Source: Clostridiales bacterium
GTDB taxonomy: Bacteria > Bacillota > Clostridia > Saccharofermentanales > Saccharofermentanaceae
Length of the DNA stretch: 64,000 nucleotides
Reading direction: 5' to 3'
NCBI GenBank assembly: GCA_017550385.1
Contig: JAFZPJ010000052.1
Location: 1-64,000, forward strand
The notes beneath the pieces were generated by a model. It made no database searches. It was not told the origin of the DNA and saw only the letters and a program-made list of their open reading frames with translations. The position numbers were made by a program, and so were the translations under genes. Below are positions 15,992-25,064 of the stretch, in pieces; the first letter of the stretch is position 1; each line of letters opens with the position of its first letter.

Positions 15992-16770
15992 TGACGGTGG
16001 CGGATAAGAAAAGGCAAAGGGCGTACGAGCTCGACTTTCTGCGCGGATTTGCGCTGATCATGATGATCTTCATGCATTCCGCATGGGATATACGCTATGA
16101 GTACAAAGTTGATACTTTCGGGTTCCTTGAATCGGATCTGTTCTGGGGGATAATCCATCCTATATTCATCGTCATATTCGTGGGTGTATCCGGAGTATGC
16201 TGCACATTCTCCAAGAATAACCTGTTCAGGGGATTGAAGCTCCTGGGAGTTGCTGCAGGTCTGTCTCTTGCTACATGGTTCATCACGACATACTTGAATA
16301 TATACTGCCTTATCATATTCAATGTACTTGCCATGCTTGCTGTGAGCATTCTTCTCTATACGCTGATAGAATTCATCGAACGCAAGGCCAAGGCTGATCC
16401 AAGACGCATCAATGCTCTCCTCGGTGCGGCAGGAGCTTTCTTTGCAGCTCTCGGCAGCAAACTGGAGTGGCTGGACTATTCTACTGACAATCTCATATTC
16501 CTCCCGGTAGGATTCAAGATGACTTCGATGCCTTACATGGTCGATTATATGCCGCTCCTTCCTTGGCTCGGAGTGTTCTTTATCGGCTGCCTCGTCGGAA
16601 GAGTATGCTACTCAGAACGCAAGTCTCTGCTTCCTGCGAAGAACAAGGCGGCCAAGGTCATTACGGCTCCTGTCGAGTTCGTCGGAAGACATTCTCTGAT
16701 AATCTATCTGGTACATCAGCCGGTCGTATACGGAATAATGTACGTGATATTCATGCTTATCAGGCGCTGA
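15991..16770 (+). CDS. Membrane protein with HGSNAT-like (DUF1624) acyltransferase domain
   Basis: This 259-residue polytopic protein has about seven membrane segments. The opening ELDFLRGFALIMMIFMHSAWD carries the RGxA and His pattern of the DUF1624/heparan-alpha-glucosaminide N-acetyltransferase family, with a possible acyl-relay His in the first helix. The likely role is moving an acyl group across the membrane to a cell-surface acceptor, but no acceptor can be named. The start is placed at ATG 15991, overlapping the coaW stop by one base; a GTG at 15997 is better spaced from GGGGAG and remains possible. The co-occurrence with CoA synthesis may be chance. Confidence 0.75.
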   Translation: MTVADKKRQRAYELDFLRGFALIMMIFMHSAWDIRYEYKVDTFGFLESDLFWGIIHPIFIVIFVGVSGVCCTFSKNNLFRGLKLLGVAAGLSLATWFITTYLNIYCLIIFNVLAMLAVSILLYTLIEFIERKAKADPRRINALLGAAGAFFAALGSKLEWLDYSTDNLIFLPVGFKMTSMPYMVDYMPLLPWLGVFFIGCLVGRVCYSERKSLLPAKNKAAKVITAPVEFVGRHSLIIYLVHQPVVYGIMYVIFMLIRR

Positions 16771-16773
16771 TAG

Positions 16774-17949
16774 ATGAGAATCAAGAACAAAGGCAAAAGG
16801 AAGATAATTCGCCGCATTCTGCTGATCATATTATTGATCGGACTTCTTGCGGCATTCTGGTTCCTGCCGGATCTCATGAACCGCCGTGCAGGCGACTTCT
16901 ATTCCACATATATCTTCCCGGTAGTCGCCGCTCCCGGCAATGCGGTCAATTCTCTTTTCCATTTCTCGCTGACAGAGAACTTTGTCGTGCTGGGAGTGCT
17001 CTTTCTGGCAGGCGTTGTAATATACTTCGTGGTCATGCTTTTCGTTAAGGGGGCAAAGGGCAGGCTCGGCTCGTTCCTGTACAAGTCCCTGCGCACCGTT
17101 CTGGCCGTGCTGGTCGTCGTTACCGGCGTGTTCCAGCTCATGCACGGTCTCAACTACAGGCGTTCCACCGCGGTGATGCTGCTCGATCTGGGTGAGGAAG
17201 AGCATGATTTCGACGATTATGCGGCAACGCTCGACTGGGCGTATAACGGCATGGTCAAGGCGAGGCGGGAGATGGGAGAGGATTTCGAAGGCGTCGCGCA
17301 CTCGAAAGAGAGCTTCGAGTCGAACGTTACCTACGCCAACATCCTCATAGATACCGTCTGCGCCAAATACGACATCCCCGTAAGCAATAATTTCGTCAGG
17401 GCAAAGCCTGTATCGCTCAGCCGCTATTGGACATACACGGGCATCGTGGGTGTTTACGATCCGTTCCTCGGGGAAGCGAACATCAACACCGACTACATGG
17501 ACCCGACGACGTTCCCGGTGACTGTCTGCCACGAGATACTGCACGCCAAGGGGTTCGCGAGCGAGACCGACTGCAATACCCTGGCGGTGATCTGCTGCCT
17601 GTCCGCTACGCGCGCGGACTTCAGATACGCCGGTTACTTTACGATCTTCTGGTCCCTTCTGGGAGTTACGAGCGAATATGCAATGGCAGAAGGCAAGACG
17701 CTGCCCGATTATCTCTGGGATGAGGACATCTTCCCGGTATACCGCGACATGAATGCCAGCAACATGTACTGGGAAGGCATCGCCGAGGAAGTAAAGTATT
17801 TCGAGAAGAAGTTCGGATTCGATCCTGATAAGGCGGGTTCCGACATGAACAACGCTTTCCTTGAGGCGAACGGCCAGGAGGGCGGAACGGAGACGTATAT
17901 CGTCCCCGATAATGTGTATGTCGATTTCTATACCGCTTATGTGGAGTAA
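16774..17949 (+). CDS. DUF3810-family membrane zinc metalloprotease
   Basis: This is a 391-residue protein. The N-terminal third contains three hydrophobic helices (around residues 10-30, 60-85 and 100-120). The C-terminal part is soluble, probably extracytoplasmic, and contains HEILHAKGFASETDCN, with His253, Glu254 and His257 as an HExxH zinc site and Glu264 as probable third ligand. This matches the DUF3810 family. Substrate unknown. The gene begins three bases after the preceding stop without an obvious ribosome site, suggesting coupled translation. It is followed after five bases by hemZ. Confidence 0.78.
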   Translation: MRIKNKGKRKIIRRILLIILLIGLLAAFWFLPDLMNRRAGDFYSTYIFPVVAAPGNAVNSLFHFSLTENFVVLGVLFLAGVVIYFVVMLFVKGAKGRLGSFLYKSLRTVLAVLVVVTGVFQLMHGLNYRRSTAVMLLDLGEEEHDFDDYAATLDWAYNGMVKARREMGEDFEGVAHSKESFESNVTYANILIDTVCAKYDIPVSNNFVRAKPVSLSRYWTYTGIVGVYDPFLGEANINTDYMDPTTFPVTVCHEILHAKGFASETDCNTLAVICCLSATRADFRYAGYFTIFWSLLGVTSEYAMAEGKTLPDYLWDEDIFPVYRDMNASNMYWEGIAEEVKYFEKKFGFDPDKAGSDMNNAFLEANGQEGGTETYIVPDNVYVDFYTAYVE

Positions 17950-17954
17950 CGGCG

Positions 17955-19370
17955 ATGCTTGAAGTGAAACTCAAAGGCCACGGGAAATATTACTGCGTAT
18001 CCGATGTGGTGCGTCTGTTCTACGACGTCATCTGCGAAGATAAGCAGCGCGGCTCGGTCACGGCAGAGTCAGGCCCTGATCTCGTAATCACATGCGAACT
18101 GGAACAGGGCGGAAGATCGGTCACGTATTATGACGGCAAGACTTTCGTGCCTGAAGGGGAGCCGCTCGAGGCGGGAAGGGAGATCAGAAGATCGCTCTAC
18201 CTCGCTCTCTGTGAGATATCCGGAAGGACGATGCCGTGGGGATGCCTTACGGGCATCAGGCCGACGCTCGTGGCTTACGAGGAGAAGACACCGGCAAGTC
18301 TCATCGAACGTTATTACGTCAGTCCGGATAAAGCCGAGCTTGCCTGCAGGACTGCCGAAGAGGAACTAAGGCTGACGGAACTCATCCCCGAAGAGGACCT
18401 GAGCATATATGTCGGCATACCTTTCTGCCCGACGCGCTGCTCATACTGTTCGTTCATATCGCAGGATATATCGCACCACATGGACCGCCTGACCGCCTAC
18501 GGGAAGGCGCTGGAATCCGAGATAAGGCTCCTGGCGCCGAGGATCGGGAGAAAGGTAAGCTCGCTCTATGTCGGAGGAGGAACGCCTACGGTGCTGCCGG
18601 AAGCTGAATTCCGCTCGCTCCTTGACTGCATCTATGATGAGATAGCCATAGACGGGAACTGCGAAGTGACGGTCGAGGCAGGGCGTCCGGACACGATCAC
18701 GGAAGACAAGCTCCTGGCGATGCGCGAGCACGGCATCACGAGGATCTGCATCAATCCGCAGACAATGAACTCCGGCACTCTTGCCAAGCTCAACAGGAAG
18801 CATACCGCAGAAGACATCGTGCGCGTCTATGAGATGGCGCGTGCCATGGGGTTCGGATCCGTCAACATGGATCTCATCGCGGGTCTGCCTTATGAGACCG
18901 CAGAAGACTTCACCGCATCTCTTCGCAGGGTGATAGAACTTGATCCTGCCAACATCACGATACACACGCTCTACAAGAAGCGCAGGGCGGAACTCTCGAA
19001 AGATACTGTCCTCGACAGGACCGGATCCAGGGGAAGCCTCGAGGATGCTGTCAGGGAAGGCTATGAGATGCTCGATGCCGCAGGATATCATCCGTATTAT
19101 ATGTACCGCCAGAAGGATACCGGCCACGGCCTGGAGAACACCGGCTTTGCCAAGGGTGACACAGGCTGCATCTATAACGTGGCCATGATGACGGACATGC
19201 GCGATGTATTATCTTTCGGTGCGGGTTCATCGAGCAAGAGATGCTTCAGGCAGGACGGCGAAGAGTACAAGAGGAGAGTGGAGCGCTGCTTTACTACCAA
19301 GAACGCCATCGAGTACATAAAGGACTATCAGAAGGCCGCAGAGAGGAAAGCGGAGTTCTTCGGTTTATAA
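17955..19370 (+). CDS. hemZ: HemZ: anaerobic (radical SAM) coproporphyrinogen dehydrogenase
   Basis: This 471-residue cytoplasmic radical-SAM protein has an N-terminal domain of about 140 residues typical of HemZ (MPWGCLTGIRPT) and then the [4Fe-4S] motif GIPFCPTRCSYCSF with C158, C162 and C165. GGGTPT and further HemN-like blocks (INPQTMN, NMDLIAGLPYE) follow. The family is annotated as oxygen-independent coproporphyrinogen III oxidase; in Bacillus the role is partly redundant with HemN, and some homologues may be heme chaperones (HemW-like). It ends the coaW operon. No other heme genes are in the window, so the physiological role is uncertain. Confidence 0.9.
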   Translation: MLEVKLKGHGKYYCVSDVVRLFYDVICEDKQRGSVTAESGPDLVITCELEQGGRSVTYYDGKTFVPEGEPLEAGREIRRSLYLALCEISGRTMPWGCLTGIRPTLVAYEEKTPASLIERYYVSPDKAELACRTAEEELRLTELIPEEDLSIYVGIPFCPTRCSYCSFISQDISHHMDRLTAYGKALESEIRLLAPRIGRKVSSLYVGGGTPTVLPEAEFRSLLDCIYDEIAIDGNCEVTVEAGRPDTITEDKLLAMREHGITRICINPQTMNSGTLAKLNRKHTAEDIVRVYEMARAMGFGSVNMDLIAGLPYETAEDFTASLRRVIELDPANITIHTLYKKRRAELSKDTVLDRTGSRGSLEDAVREGYEMLDAAGYHPYYMYRQKDTGHGLENTGFAKGDTGCIYNVAMMTDMRDVLSFGAGSSSKRCFRQDGEEYKRRVERCFTTKNAIEYIKDYQKAAERKAEFFGL

Positions 19371-19408
19371 GATATTGCTTTTGCCCATCAAAACTTGCGC
19401 ATACGTAT

Positions 19409-19438
19409 TTGCAAGAAATAAAAGTTATCTAATATACA
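19409..19438 (+). promoter_or_regulatory. Weak promoter candidate before the MATE gene
   Basis: TTGCAA at 19409-19414 and TATACA at 19433-19438 are separated by 18 bases. The region is AT-rich compared with its flanks and no terminator follows hemZ, so readthrough is an alternative. Confidence 0.35.
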
Positions 19439-19495
19439 AGATTTGACCGTGTAGTATCATTTGAATTCCCACAGACAGGCAGAAGGGGAAGGACA

Positions 19496-20872
19496 ATGAG
19501 AAGGAAGAACACGATCGTTATAGACGAGAAGACACCGCTGCTCCTGCTGGCGGGGCCCATGTTCCTCGAGCTCTTCCTGAACACCATGCTCAACAACGTG
19601 GACATGCTGATGCTCAGTCACTACGATGAGTATGCGGTAGGTGCGGTCGGCAATGCCAACAACATCATGTTCATGATGAACATCCTGTTCAACGTAATAG
19701 CAACGGCTACGAGCGTCGTCGTTGCTCAGTACCTGGGCGCCAAACAGTTCGACAAGATGAACATGATCTATTCGCTGGCGGTCGTGGTAAACCTCGTAGT
19801 GGGCATCGTCCTGAGCGGCGCTTTCTGTGCGGCCAATCCTCTTATAGTGAAGCTTCTCAACATCTCGCCTGAGATGCGTCCCCACGCGATGATCTATATC
19901 TACATCGTCGGAGGCTGCGGCTTCCTGACGGCCGTATTCAACGTTATGCTCCAGATCCTGCGGTGCAACGGGCACACCAGGATCGGCATGGTGGTAACGC
20001 TGATTATCAATGTCATCAACATATTAGGCAACTACATGTTCCTGTACGGACCGCTGTCGTTCATGAACCTCGGCGTCGCGGGAGTCGCGATCGCTACCGT
20101 CGGGGCAAGGGCCATCGCCGTAGCTGCGGTACTGGTATTCTTCTTCAGGAAGAAGATCGGCAGGATCTCACCCAAGTATCTCAACCCTTTCCCCAGGAAG
20201 CTCCTCGCGAAAATGATCAAGATCGGCCTTCCTTCCGGAGGCGAGAACCTTACCTACAACCTTTACCAGACGACAATGCTCTCTTTTGTAAATGCCATGG
20301 GCAACGAGCCGGTACTCGCGAGATCGTACTGCAATACATTGATCTCGTTCGCGATGATATTCTCTAACGCTTCTGCGATGTCCACGCAGATAATCACGGG
20401 GCATCTGGTCGGTGCCGGCAAATCCGATGAAGCTTATAAGAGGGTGTTCAAGACGCTTCTGACATCCATGCCGATAACGATCGCACTGGCAAGCATCAAC
20501 GCGCTGATCTGCGGATATACGCTGCAGTTCTTTACCGAGAATGCAGAGATAATCGCGCTGGGGCAGATGATAATGATAGTGGACATTTTCGTGGAGATAG
20601 GGCGATGCCTTAACATGACGTTCGTGTGCAGTCTGAAGGCTGCCGGAGCGTATATGTTCCCGCTCATAATGGGTCTTCTGTGCAACTGGGGGCTCGGCCT
20701 CACCACCGGGTATATGGTCGGCGTGGCAATGGGGATAGGCGTTGCCGGAATTTATGCGGGAACTGCCACGGACGAGTGCATAAGAGGGCTTATCGTGATG
20801 TATTACTGGTACAAGAAACGATGGGTCGGCAAGTCCGTCGTGGACAGGAAAGACGAGTCGGAATATGAGTAA
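19496..20872 (+). CDS. MATE-family efflux transporter
   Basis: This 458-residue, 12-helix inner-membrane transporter exports cationic or aromatic compounds in exchange for Na+ or H+. It has two related six-helix halves, the first beginning LLLLAGPMFLELFLNTMLNNVDMLML, the second beginning MIKIGLPSGGENLTYNL, both typical of MATE proteins. ORF length and topology are normal. AAGGGGAAGGA precedes the ATG. The gene stands alone between hemZ and the c-di-GMP enzyme. The substrate cannot be predicted. Confidence 0.93.
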   Translation: MRRKNTIVIDEKTPLLLLAGPMFLELFLNTMLNNVDMLMLSHYDEYAVGAVGNANNIMFMMNILFNVIATATSVVVAQYLGAKQFDKMNMIYSLAVVVNLVVGIVLSGAFCAANPLIVKLLNISPEMRPHAMIYIYIVGGCGFLTAVFNVMLQILRCNGHTRIGMVVTLIINVINILGNYMFLYGPLSFMNLGVAGVAIATVGARAIAVAAVLVFFFRKKIGRISPKYLNPFPRKLLAKMIKIGLPSGGENLTYNLYQTTMLSFVNAMGNEPVLARSYCNTLISFAMIFSNASAMSTQIITGHLVGAGKSDEAYKRVFKTLLTSMPITIALASINALICGYTLQFFTENAEIIALGQMIMIVDIFVEIGRCLNMTFVCSLKAAGAYMFPLIMGLLCNWGLGLTTGYMVGVAMGIGVAGIYAGTATDECIRGLIVMYYWYKKRWVGKSVVDRKDESEYE

Positions 20873-20874
20873 AA

Positions 20875-20896
20875 AGCCCGCAAACGGCTATTTTTA
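20875..20896 (+). terminator. Weak terminator candidate after the MATE gene
   Basis: AGCCCG and CGGCT form a short imperfect hairpin with loop CAAA just after the stop, followed by ATTTTT. The stem is only four or five base pairs, so termination may be incomplete. Confidence 0.4.
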
Positions 20897-21003
20897 TTCA
20901 TAATTAATACTAAAACTATTCACAATAAGTTACGGAGTTATAAAACCTTTTCATCTTTACCATGCTACAATTACGGTAAATAACTATGTAGGAGAGGGCT
21001 TTT

Positions 21004-23277
21004 ATGAGAACTGCATTATCAATAGTCTTTGGAATATTGATCCTTGCTCTTCTTGTTTGCATGGAATTATCCAGGCGTTCGAAGAAGCCCATAGGAAAGA
21101 ATGTTGCTTTTGCCATGGCAGGTCTTGCCGTTCCGGTCCTCGGTAATCTCATTATCATCGCATCGACAGAGAAGATCCTGTCTCTCGTCGGATACTACAT
21201 ATATTTCCTCGGAATGGATATTGCCGTGTATTCGATATGGCGCTTCACATTTGCTTACTGCAATCTGAAGAGGCCGAAGAAAGCCGTCAGCATCCTGCTC
21301 TCAACGCTCTTTGGTCTTGATCTGCTCCAGTATATCCTGAATCCTTTCTTCAGTTTCACGTTCATAGTGGATAAGATCATGGTCGAAGGTGAGCCGTATG
21401 TCAGACTGATCCCGCACTTGGGGCAGACATATCACAGGATCGTATGCTACGGCATGCTCGCGGCTATCCTCGTCATATACATCGTTAAGATCTTCAGCGT
21501 ATCAAGGGTATACAGGGCAAGATATAACGTAATATTCTTCTCGATGATGGTCATGACCGTTGTGGAATCATATTACATCTTCTCCAGACAGCCCATGGAC
21601 ATATCGATGATCGGCTTCGCGGTGTTCGGATTCCTCATTTATTTCTTTGCACTTCACTACAGATCGATGCAGGTTGTCGACAGAATGCTCGGCAGCATGG
21701 CTTCCGACATGCCGGAGGCGCTGTTCTTCTTCGATAACAACGGCAAATGTATATGGCTGAACGATCCCGGCAAGAAGCTCATAGGAATAAACAATGATAA
21801 CTATGATGACGTCAAGACTAACCTGGCATTCCTGTTCGACGATATCGACCTCGAGAACAGCGGATGGGCAAAGAGATTCTCGATCGGTGAAGGCGAAGAA
21901 GCACAGTTTATGTATCTTACGATGAGATCAGCCGTTGATGAGATAGGAAAGATAACAGGAACATACCTGAGTGTCCGTGACATTACTGACGAGCAGAATG
22001 AGCTCAGACGCGAGATGTACAATGCCACCCACGATTCCCTTACGGGTCTTTACACTGCGGAATATCTCTACGAGAAGATCGACCAGCGCCTTAACGCCGA
22101 CAGGAAGACAACTTATATGGTCGCTTTCTTCGAGGTGGCAAACTTCAAGATGATCAACGATGTCTTCGGAAGGGAATTCGGAAAACTCGTACTTACGGAG
22201 ATCGCAGGAGCCCTGAAGAAGTATTCAAGTGCAAACACCTTATACGGAAGACTCTCGACTGACTCCTTCGGCATGCTGATGGTCAAGGATCTTTTTAGTG
22301 AGGATAACATCGAGAAGGTGCTTGAGAACTTCATCGTCAAAGACGAGAACATGGAACACCACATCGTTGTTCACCTCGGTATCTGCGAGATACTTCCGGA
22401 AGATGATATCGACGTACCGCTGTTCTTCGACAGTGCCAGACTTGCCGCCTCGATGATCAAGAGTAATTATCAGAAGCAGATCGTGTACTACGATGACAAT
22501 CTCAGGAATGAGATCATCCACAACCAGCTTATCTCCAACCAGGTCAAGGAAGCCATCGAGACAAGACAGATCAGGCCTTATCTCCAGCCGATAGTCGATT
22601 CTCAGGGTCTGCTCGCAGGTGCCGAAGCGCTCGTAAGATGGATACATCCCGAGGAAGGCTTCATGAACCCCGGACAGTTCATTCCGGTGTTTGAACGTAA
22701 CGGCCTTATCGCAGATGTCGATAAGCATATGTGGAGATGCGCTTGCGAGATACTGGCAGACTGGAAGGAGAGGGGCATAAAGTGCTTCATCTCGATCAAC
22801 ATCTCTCCGAATGACTTTATCAGCCTCGATGTCCTGTCGGAACTGAGAGCCCTTGTCGAAGAGTTCGACATCGATCCCGTCAGGCTCAGGATAGAGATAA
22901 CCGAGACTTCGATGGTGTCCGATACGGTCGACATGATCAAGATCATCGAAGATCTCCGCGAGTACGGTTTCATCGTGGAGATGGACGACTTCGGAAGCGG
23001 TTATTCATCGCTCAACCTGCTCAAGGACATCAACCTTGACGTTATCAAGATCGACATGCAGTTCCTTAAGGATTCCGAGCGTAACCTGAAGTCCAGCATG
23101 ATCATCAAGAACATCATCAACATGTCCGAAGACCTGGGGATAGATACCCTCACAGAAGGCGTCGAGACTGCCAAGCAGTTCGAGCTTCTCTACGATATGG
23201 GATGCAATCTCTATCAGGGCTATTACTTCTCGAAGCCGCTGCCGCTCGAAGACTTCGAAGTCCAGTGGTTCGACTGA
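21004..23277 (+). CDS. Membrane-bound cyclic di-GMP phosphodiesterase (7TM-PAS-degenerate GGDEF-EAL)
   Basis: This 757-residue protein has about seven N-terminal membrane helices (residues 1-220), a PAS-like domain (about 230-340), a GGDEF-type domain and a C-terminal EAL domain. The GGDEF motif near residue 417 reads STDSF, so cyclase activity is unlikely. The EAL domain keeps the metal and catalytic residues: EAL at 541-543, SINISPNDF, EITETS, DDFGSGYSS, VIKIDMQF and TEGVET. It should hydrolyse c-di-GMP in response to a signal sensed through the membrane or PAS part; a degenerate GGDEF domain often binds GTP as an activator. GGAGAGGG precedes the start. It may set the c-di-GMP level that MshEN-type PilB can read; this link is inference. 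Confidence 0.9.
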   Translation: MRTALSIVFGILILALLVCMELSRRSKKPIGKNVAFAMAGLAVPVLGNLIIIASTEKILSLVGYYIYFLGMDIAVYSIWRFTFAYCNLKRPKKAVSILLSTLFGLDLLQYILNPFFSFTFIVDKIMVEGEPYVRLIPHLGQTYHRIVCYGMLAAILVIYIVKIFSVSRVYRARYNVIFFSMMVMTVVESYYIFSRQPMDISMIGFAVFGFLIYFFALHYRSMQVVDRMLGSMASDMPEALFFFDNNGKCIWLNDPGKKLIGINNDNYDDVKTNLAFLFDDIDLENSGWAKRFSIGEGEEAQFMYLTMRSAVDEIGKITGTYLSVRDITDEQNELRREMYNATHDSLTGLYTAEYLYEKIDQRLNADRKTTYMVAFFEVANFKMINDVFGREFGKLVLTEIAGALKKYSSANTLYGRLSTDSFGMLMVKDLFSEDNIEKVLENFIVKDENMEHHIVVHLGICEILPEDDIDVPLFFDSARLAASMIKSNYQKQIVYYDDNLRNEIIHNQLISNQVKEAIETRQIRPYLQPIVDSQGLLAGAEALVRWIHPEEGFMNPGQFIPVFERNGLIADVDKHMWRCACEILADWKERGIKCFISINISPNDFISLDVLSELRALVEEFDIDPVRLRIEITETSMVSDTVDMIKIIEDLREYGFIVEMDDFGSGYSSLNLLKDINLDVIKIDMQFLKDSERNLKSSMIIKNIINMSEDLGIDTLTEGVETAKQFELLYDMGCNLYQGYYFSKPLPLEDFEVQWFD

Positions 23278-23299
23278 TAAGCTAAGACAGATAATGATA

Positions 23300-23334
23300 A
23301 GTCCCGTCTGAATATCAGGCGGGACTTTTGTTTT
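23300..23334 (+). terminator. Terminator after the phosphodiesterase gene
   Basis: AGTCCCGTCTGA and TCAGGCGGGACT pair over 12 bases (one G-T) around an ATA-containing loop and are followed by TTTTGTTTT. It also separates this gene from the convergent tRNA. Confidence 0.88.
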
Positions 23335-23340
23335 GAGTTT

Positions 23341-23417
23341 TGGTCGAGGTGACAAGACTCGAACTTGCGACCCCATGCTCCCAAAGCACGTACGCTACCA
23401 ACTGCGCTACACCTCGA
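23341..23417 (-). tRNA. tRNA-Pro (anticodon UGG)
   Basis: The 77-base cloverleaf on the minus strand has acceptor stem TCGAGGT/ACCTCGA, D-loop CAGTTGGTAG and anticodon loop TTTGGGA with anticodon TGG at 23383-23381. The T-loop TTCGAGT and an encoded CCA end (23343-23341) complete it. The TGG anticodon reads CCN codons by wobble. Confidence 0.95.
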
Positions 23418-23429
23418 TCAGCACGTCAG

Positions 23430-23458
23430 ATTATAACATATAGAACCGACTGCGTAAA
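23430..23458 (-). promoter_or_regulatory. Promoter of tRNA-Pro
   Basis: On the minus strand TTTACG (23458-23453) and TATAAT (23435-23430) are separated by 17 bases, 12 bases before the tRNA. The upstream edge overlaps the T run of the preceding terminator. Confidence 0.6.
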
Positions 23459-23484
23459 AAAAGACCGGCCGCATAAGGCCGGTC
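23455..23484 (-). terminator. Terminator of the DUF4870-like gene
   Basis: On the minus strand GACCGGCC and GGCCGGTC form a perfect 8-bp stem with a six-base loop, followed by seven T. Confidence 0.92.
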
Positions 23485-23507
23485 CTATCGTTCTTAACGA
23501 ATTAAGA

Positions 23508-23882
23508 TCAATACTTGATGATCTGCATCTTGTCAGCAAGACCGAAGATCGTGAAGAACTGCTTCTGAACTGCTGCAACGATTCCGAGGATAGCAACTAC
23601 GAGGAGTGCGATCGGAATGAGACCTGCGAGGATCCAGCCGACAACAGGGATCAGCGCAAGGATGCCTGCGATGAGACCGGAAGCTGCGCCTGCGATAGTG
23701 AGCAGGATTCCGTTGTTAACGTGATTCTTAACGAAAGCTGAGTCCTTCTCAGGTGAAGCGAGAAGACCGATCAGCCAAAGGGGGCAGATGTAGCAAAGAA
23801 CTGCGTAGATAACTGCGTTGCCCTGGAGCTCGGCCTCTGTAGCCATTCTCTTATCATTGTTGGGTGCGGTATTATTTTCCAT
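23508..23882 (-). CDS. Small DUF4870/Tic20-like membrane protein
   Basis: This 124-residue protein has a polar N-terminus and three to four hydrophobic helices: one around residues 24-43 (VIYAVLCYICPLWLIGLLA) and a long Gly/Ala/Ile-rich hydrophobic region at 58-105. The sequence DSAFVKNHVNNGILLTI resembles the FVRxHxxQAL pattern of DUF4870/Tic20-like proteins, with Asn-Asn in place of Gln-Ala. GGAGGAAA precedes the ATG and a strong terminator follows, so it is monocistronic. Function unknown. Confidence 0.7.
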   Translation of the reverse strand: MENNTAPNNDKRMATEAELQGNAVIYAVLCYICPLWLIGLLASPEKDSAFVKNHVNNGILLTIAGAASGLIAGILALIPVVGWILAGLIPIALLVVAILGIVAAVQKQFFTIFGLADKMQIIKY

Positions 23883-23949
23883 AACATTTTCCTCCGATAT
23901 CGAGATACTGATATAATAACATAATTATAATTTAGGAGTGATATGTTAA

Positions 23950-24675
23950 TTGATAAAAGTATCTGCATATAAGCACGGAGACCTTGTAACATATGCACTA
24001 GGCGCCACAGTGGTCATGGAATACCTTAACCACGCGGTGTCCGAGGTCGACGCGGTCATCCTGCACCCGGGGTTCAGATCCGAAGAGACGACCGCCAGGA
24101 TCCGTGAGATCTGCGCCGCCAGCAGCATCCCCGTCTCCGTTGAAGAGAAACCGTTCAATATCCTCTCCAAGAAGGAGAACTGTTTCGTCATCGCCGTCAT
24201 CAGGAAGACTCCGCACAGGATCGAGAAGGGCAACCACATGGTCCTCGTTAATCCTTCCAATGCGGGCAACCTGGGGACCATTACCAGGAGCTGCCTGGGT
24301 TTCGGCGTCAGGGACATAGCGATAGTCCCGCCCGCGGTGGATCATTTCGATCCGAAAGTTATAAGGGCGTCCATGGGTGCGGCGGCATCCGTGAGGACGG
24401 AGGTTTTCGCAAGCTTTGAGGAGTATCAGGCAAGGTTCCCGGAGAACAACCTGTACCCGTTCATGCTGGACGGCAGCGTGAAGCTCCAGGAGACGAAGAT
24501 CGAAGGCCCGTTCTCGCTCATAATGGGCAACGAGGCGGCCGGACTTCCCGCGGAATTCGCTTCGATAGGAATGCCCGTGAGGATCGAACACAGCGGCGCG
24601 ATCGACAGCCTCAACATCACGATAGCTGCCAGCATAGGCCTCTATGAAGCGGCAAAAGGCTCGGATGCAAAATAA
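23950..24675 (+). CDS. SpoU/TrmH-family RNA 2'-O-methyltransferase
   Basis: This 241-residue enzyme of the SPOUT fold transfers a methyl group from S-adenosylmethionine to a ribose 2'-OH in tRNA or rRNA. The three family motifs are present: NPSNAGNLGTITR (motif 1), SLIMGNEAAGLP (motif 2) and SLNITIAASIGLYE (motif 3), which form the knotted cofactor site. The start is a TTG at 23950 preceded by AGGAG at 23934-23938; spacing of 11 is long, so the exact start is uncertain. The extra N-terminal domain is short. The target RNA cannot be assigned. Confidence 0.88.
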   Translation: MIKVSAYKHGDLVTYALGATVVMEYLNHAVSEVDAVILHPGFRSEETTARIREICAASSIPVSVEEKPFNILSKKENCFVIAVIRKTPHRIEKGNHMVLVNPSNAGNLGTITRSCLGFGVRDIAIVPPAVDHFDPKVIRASMGAAASVRTEVFASFEEYQARFPENNLYPFMLDGSVKLQETKIEGPFSLIMGNEAAGLPAEFASIGMPVRIEHSGAIDSLNITIAASIGLYEAAKGSDAK

Positions 24676-24678
24676 CTA

Positions 24679-24707
24679 TTGCGATTGCAGGCCAATCATG
24701 ATAAAAT
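24679..24707 (+). promoter_or_regulatory. Promoter of rpsT
   Basis: TTGCGA at 24679-24684 and TAAAAT at 24702-24707 are separated by 17 bases. The leader to the rpsT ATG is about 35 bases and holds GGAGGTGA. Confidence 0.65.
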
Positions 24708-24749
24708 TCTTCGTGCTATTTGAAAGACTAACGATGGAGGTGAAAGATA

Positions 24750-25007
24750 ATGCCTAATATCAAATCAGCTATCAAGCGTGTAACCGTTTCTGAGAAGAAG
24801 GCAGCTGCCAACAAGAGCAAGAAGAGCGCGATCCGCACTACTATCAAGAAGGCAAAGGCTTCCGTCGCAGAAGGCGAGAACGTTCAGGATACAGTAAGAG
24901 CTACACAGAAGGCTATCGATCAGGCTGCTGCTAAGGGTCACATGACAAAGCAGGCTGCTTCAAGAGCTAAGTCCAAGCTCGCTAAGGCTGCTAACGCTGC
25001 TAAGTAA
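24750..25007 (+). CDS. rpsT: 30S ribosomal protein S20
   Basis: This 85-residue, very basic Lys/Ala-rich helical protein binds the 5' domain of 16S rRNA. The opening MPNIKSAIKRV and the internal KKSAIRTTIKKA are typical of bacterial S20. GGAGGTGAAAG lies just before the ATG. It has its own promoter and a strong terminator with a UUCG tetraloop, so it is a monocistronic unit. Confidence 0.97.
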   Translation: MPNIKSAIKRVTVSEKKAAANKSKKSAIRTTIKKAKASVAEGENVQDTVRATQKAIDQAAAKGHMTKQAASRAKSKLAKAANAAK

Positions 25008-25033
25008 TCCTGAGGATTAATTCAACAGATAAT

Positions 25034-25064
25034 AGCCGTTCCTTCGGGAGCGGCTTTTGTTTTG
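25034..25064 (+). terminator. Terminator of rpsT (UUCG tetraloop)
   Basis: GCCGTTCC and GGAGCGGC pair (one G-T) around a TTCG loop at 25043-25046 and are followed by TTTTGTTTTG. It ends exactly where the convergent tmcAL gene stops. Confidence 0.93.
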
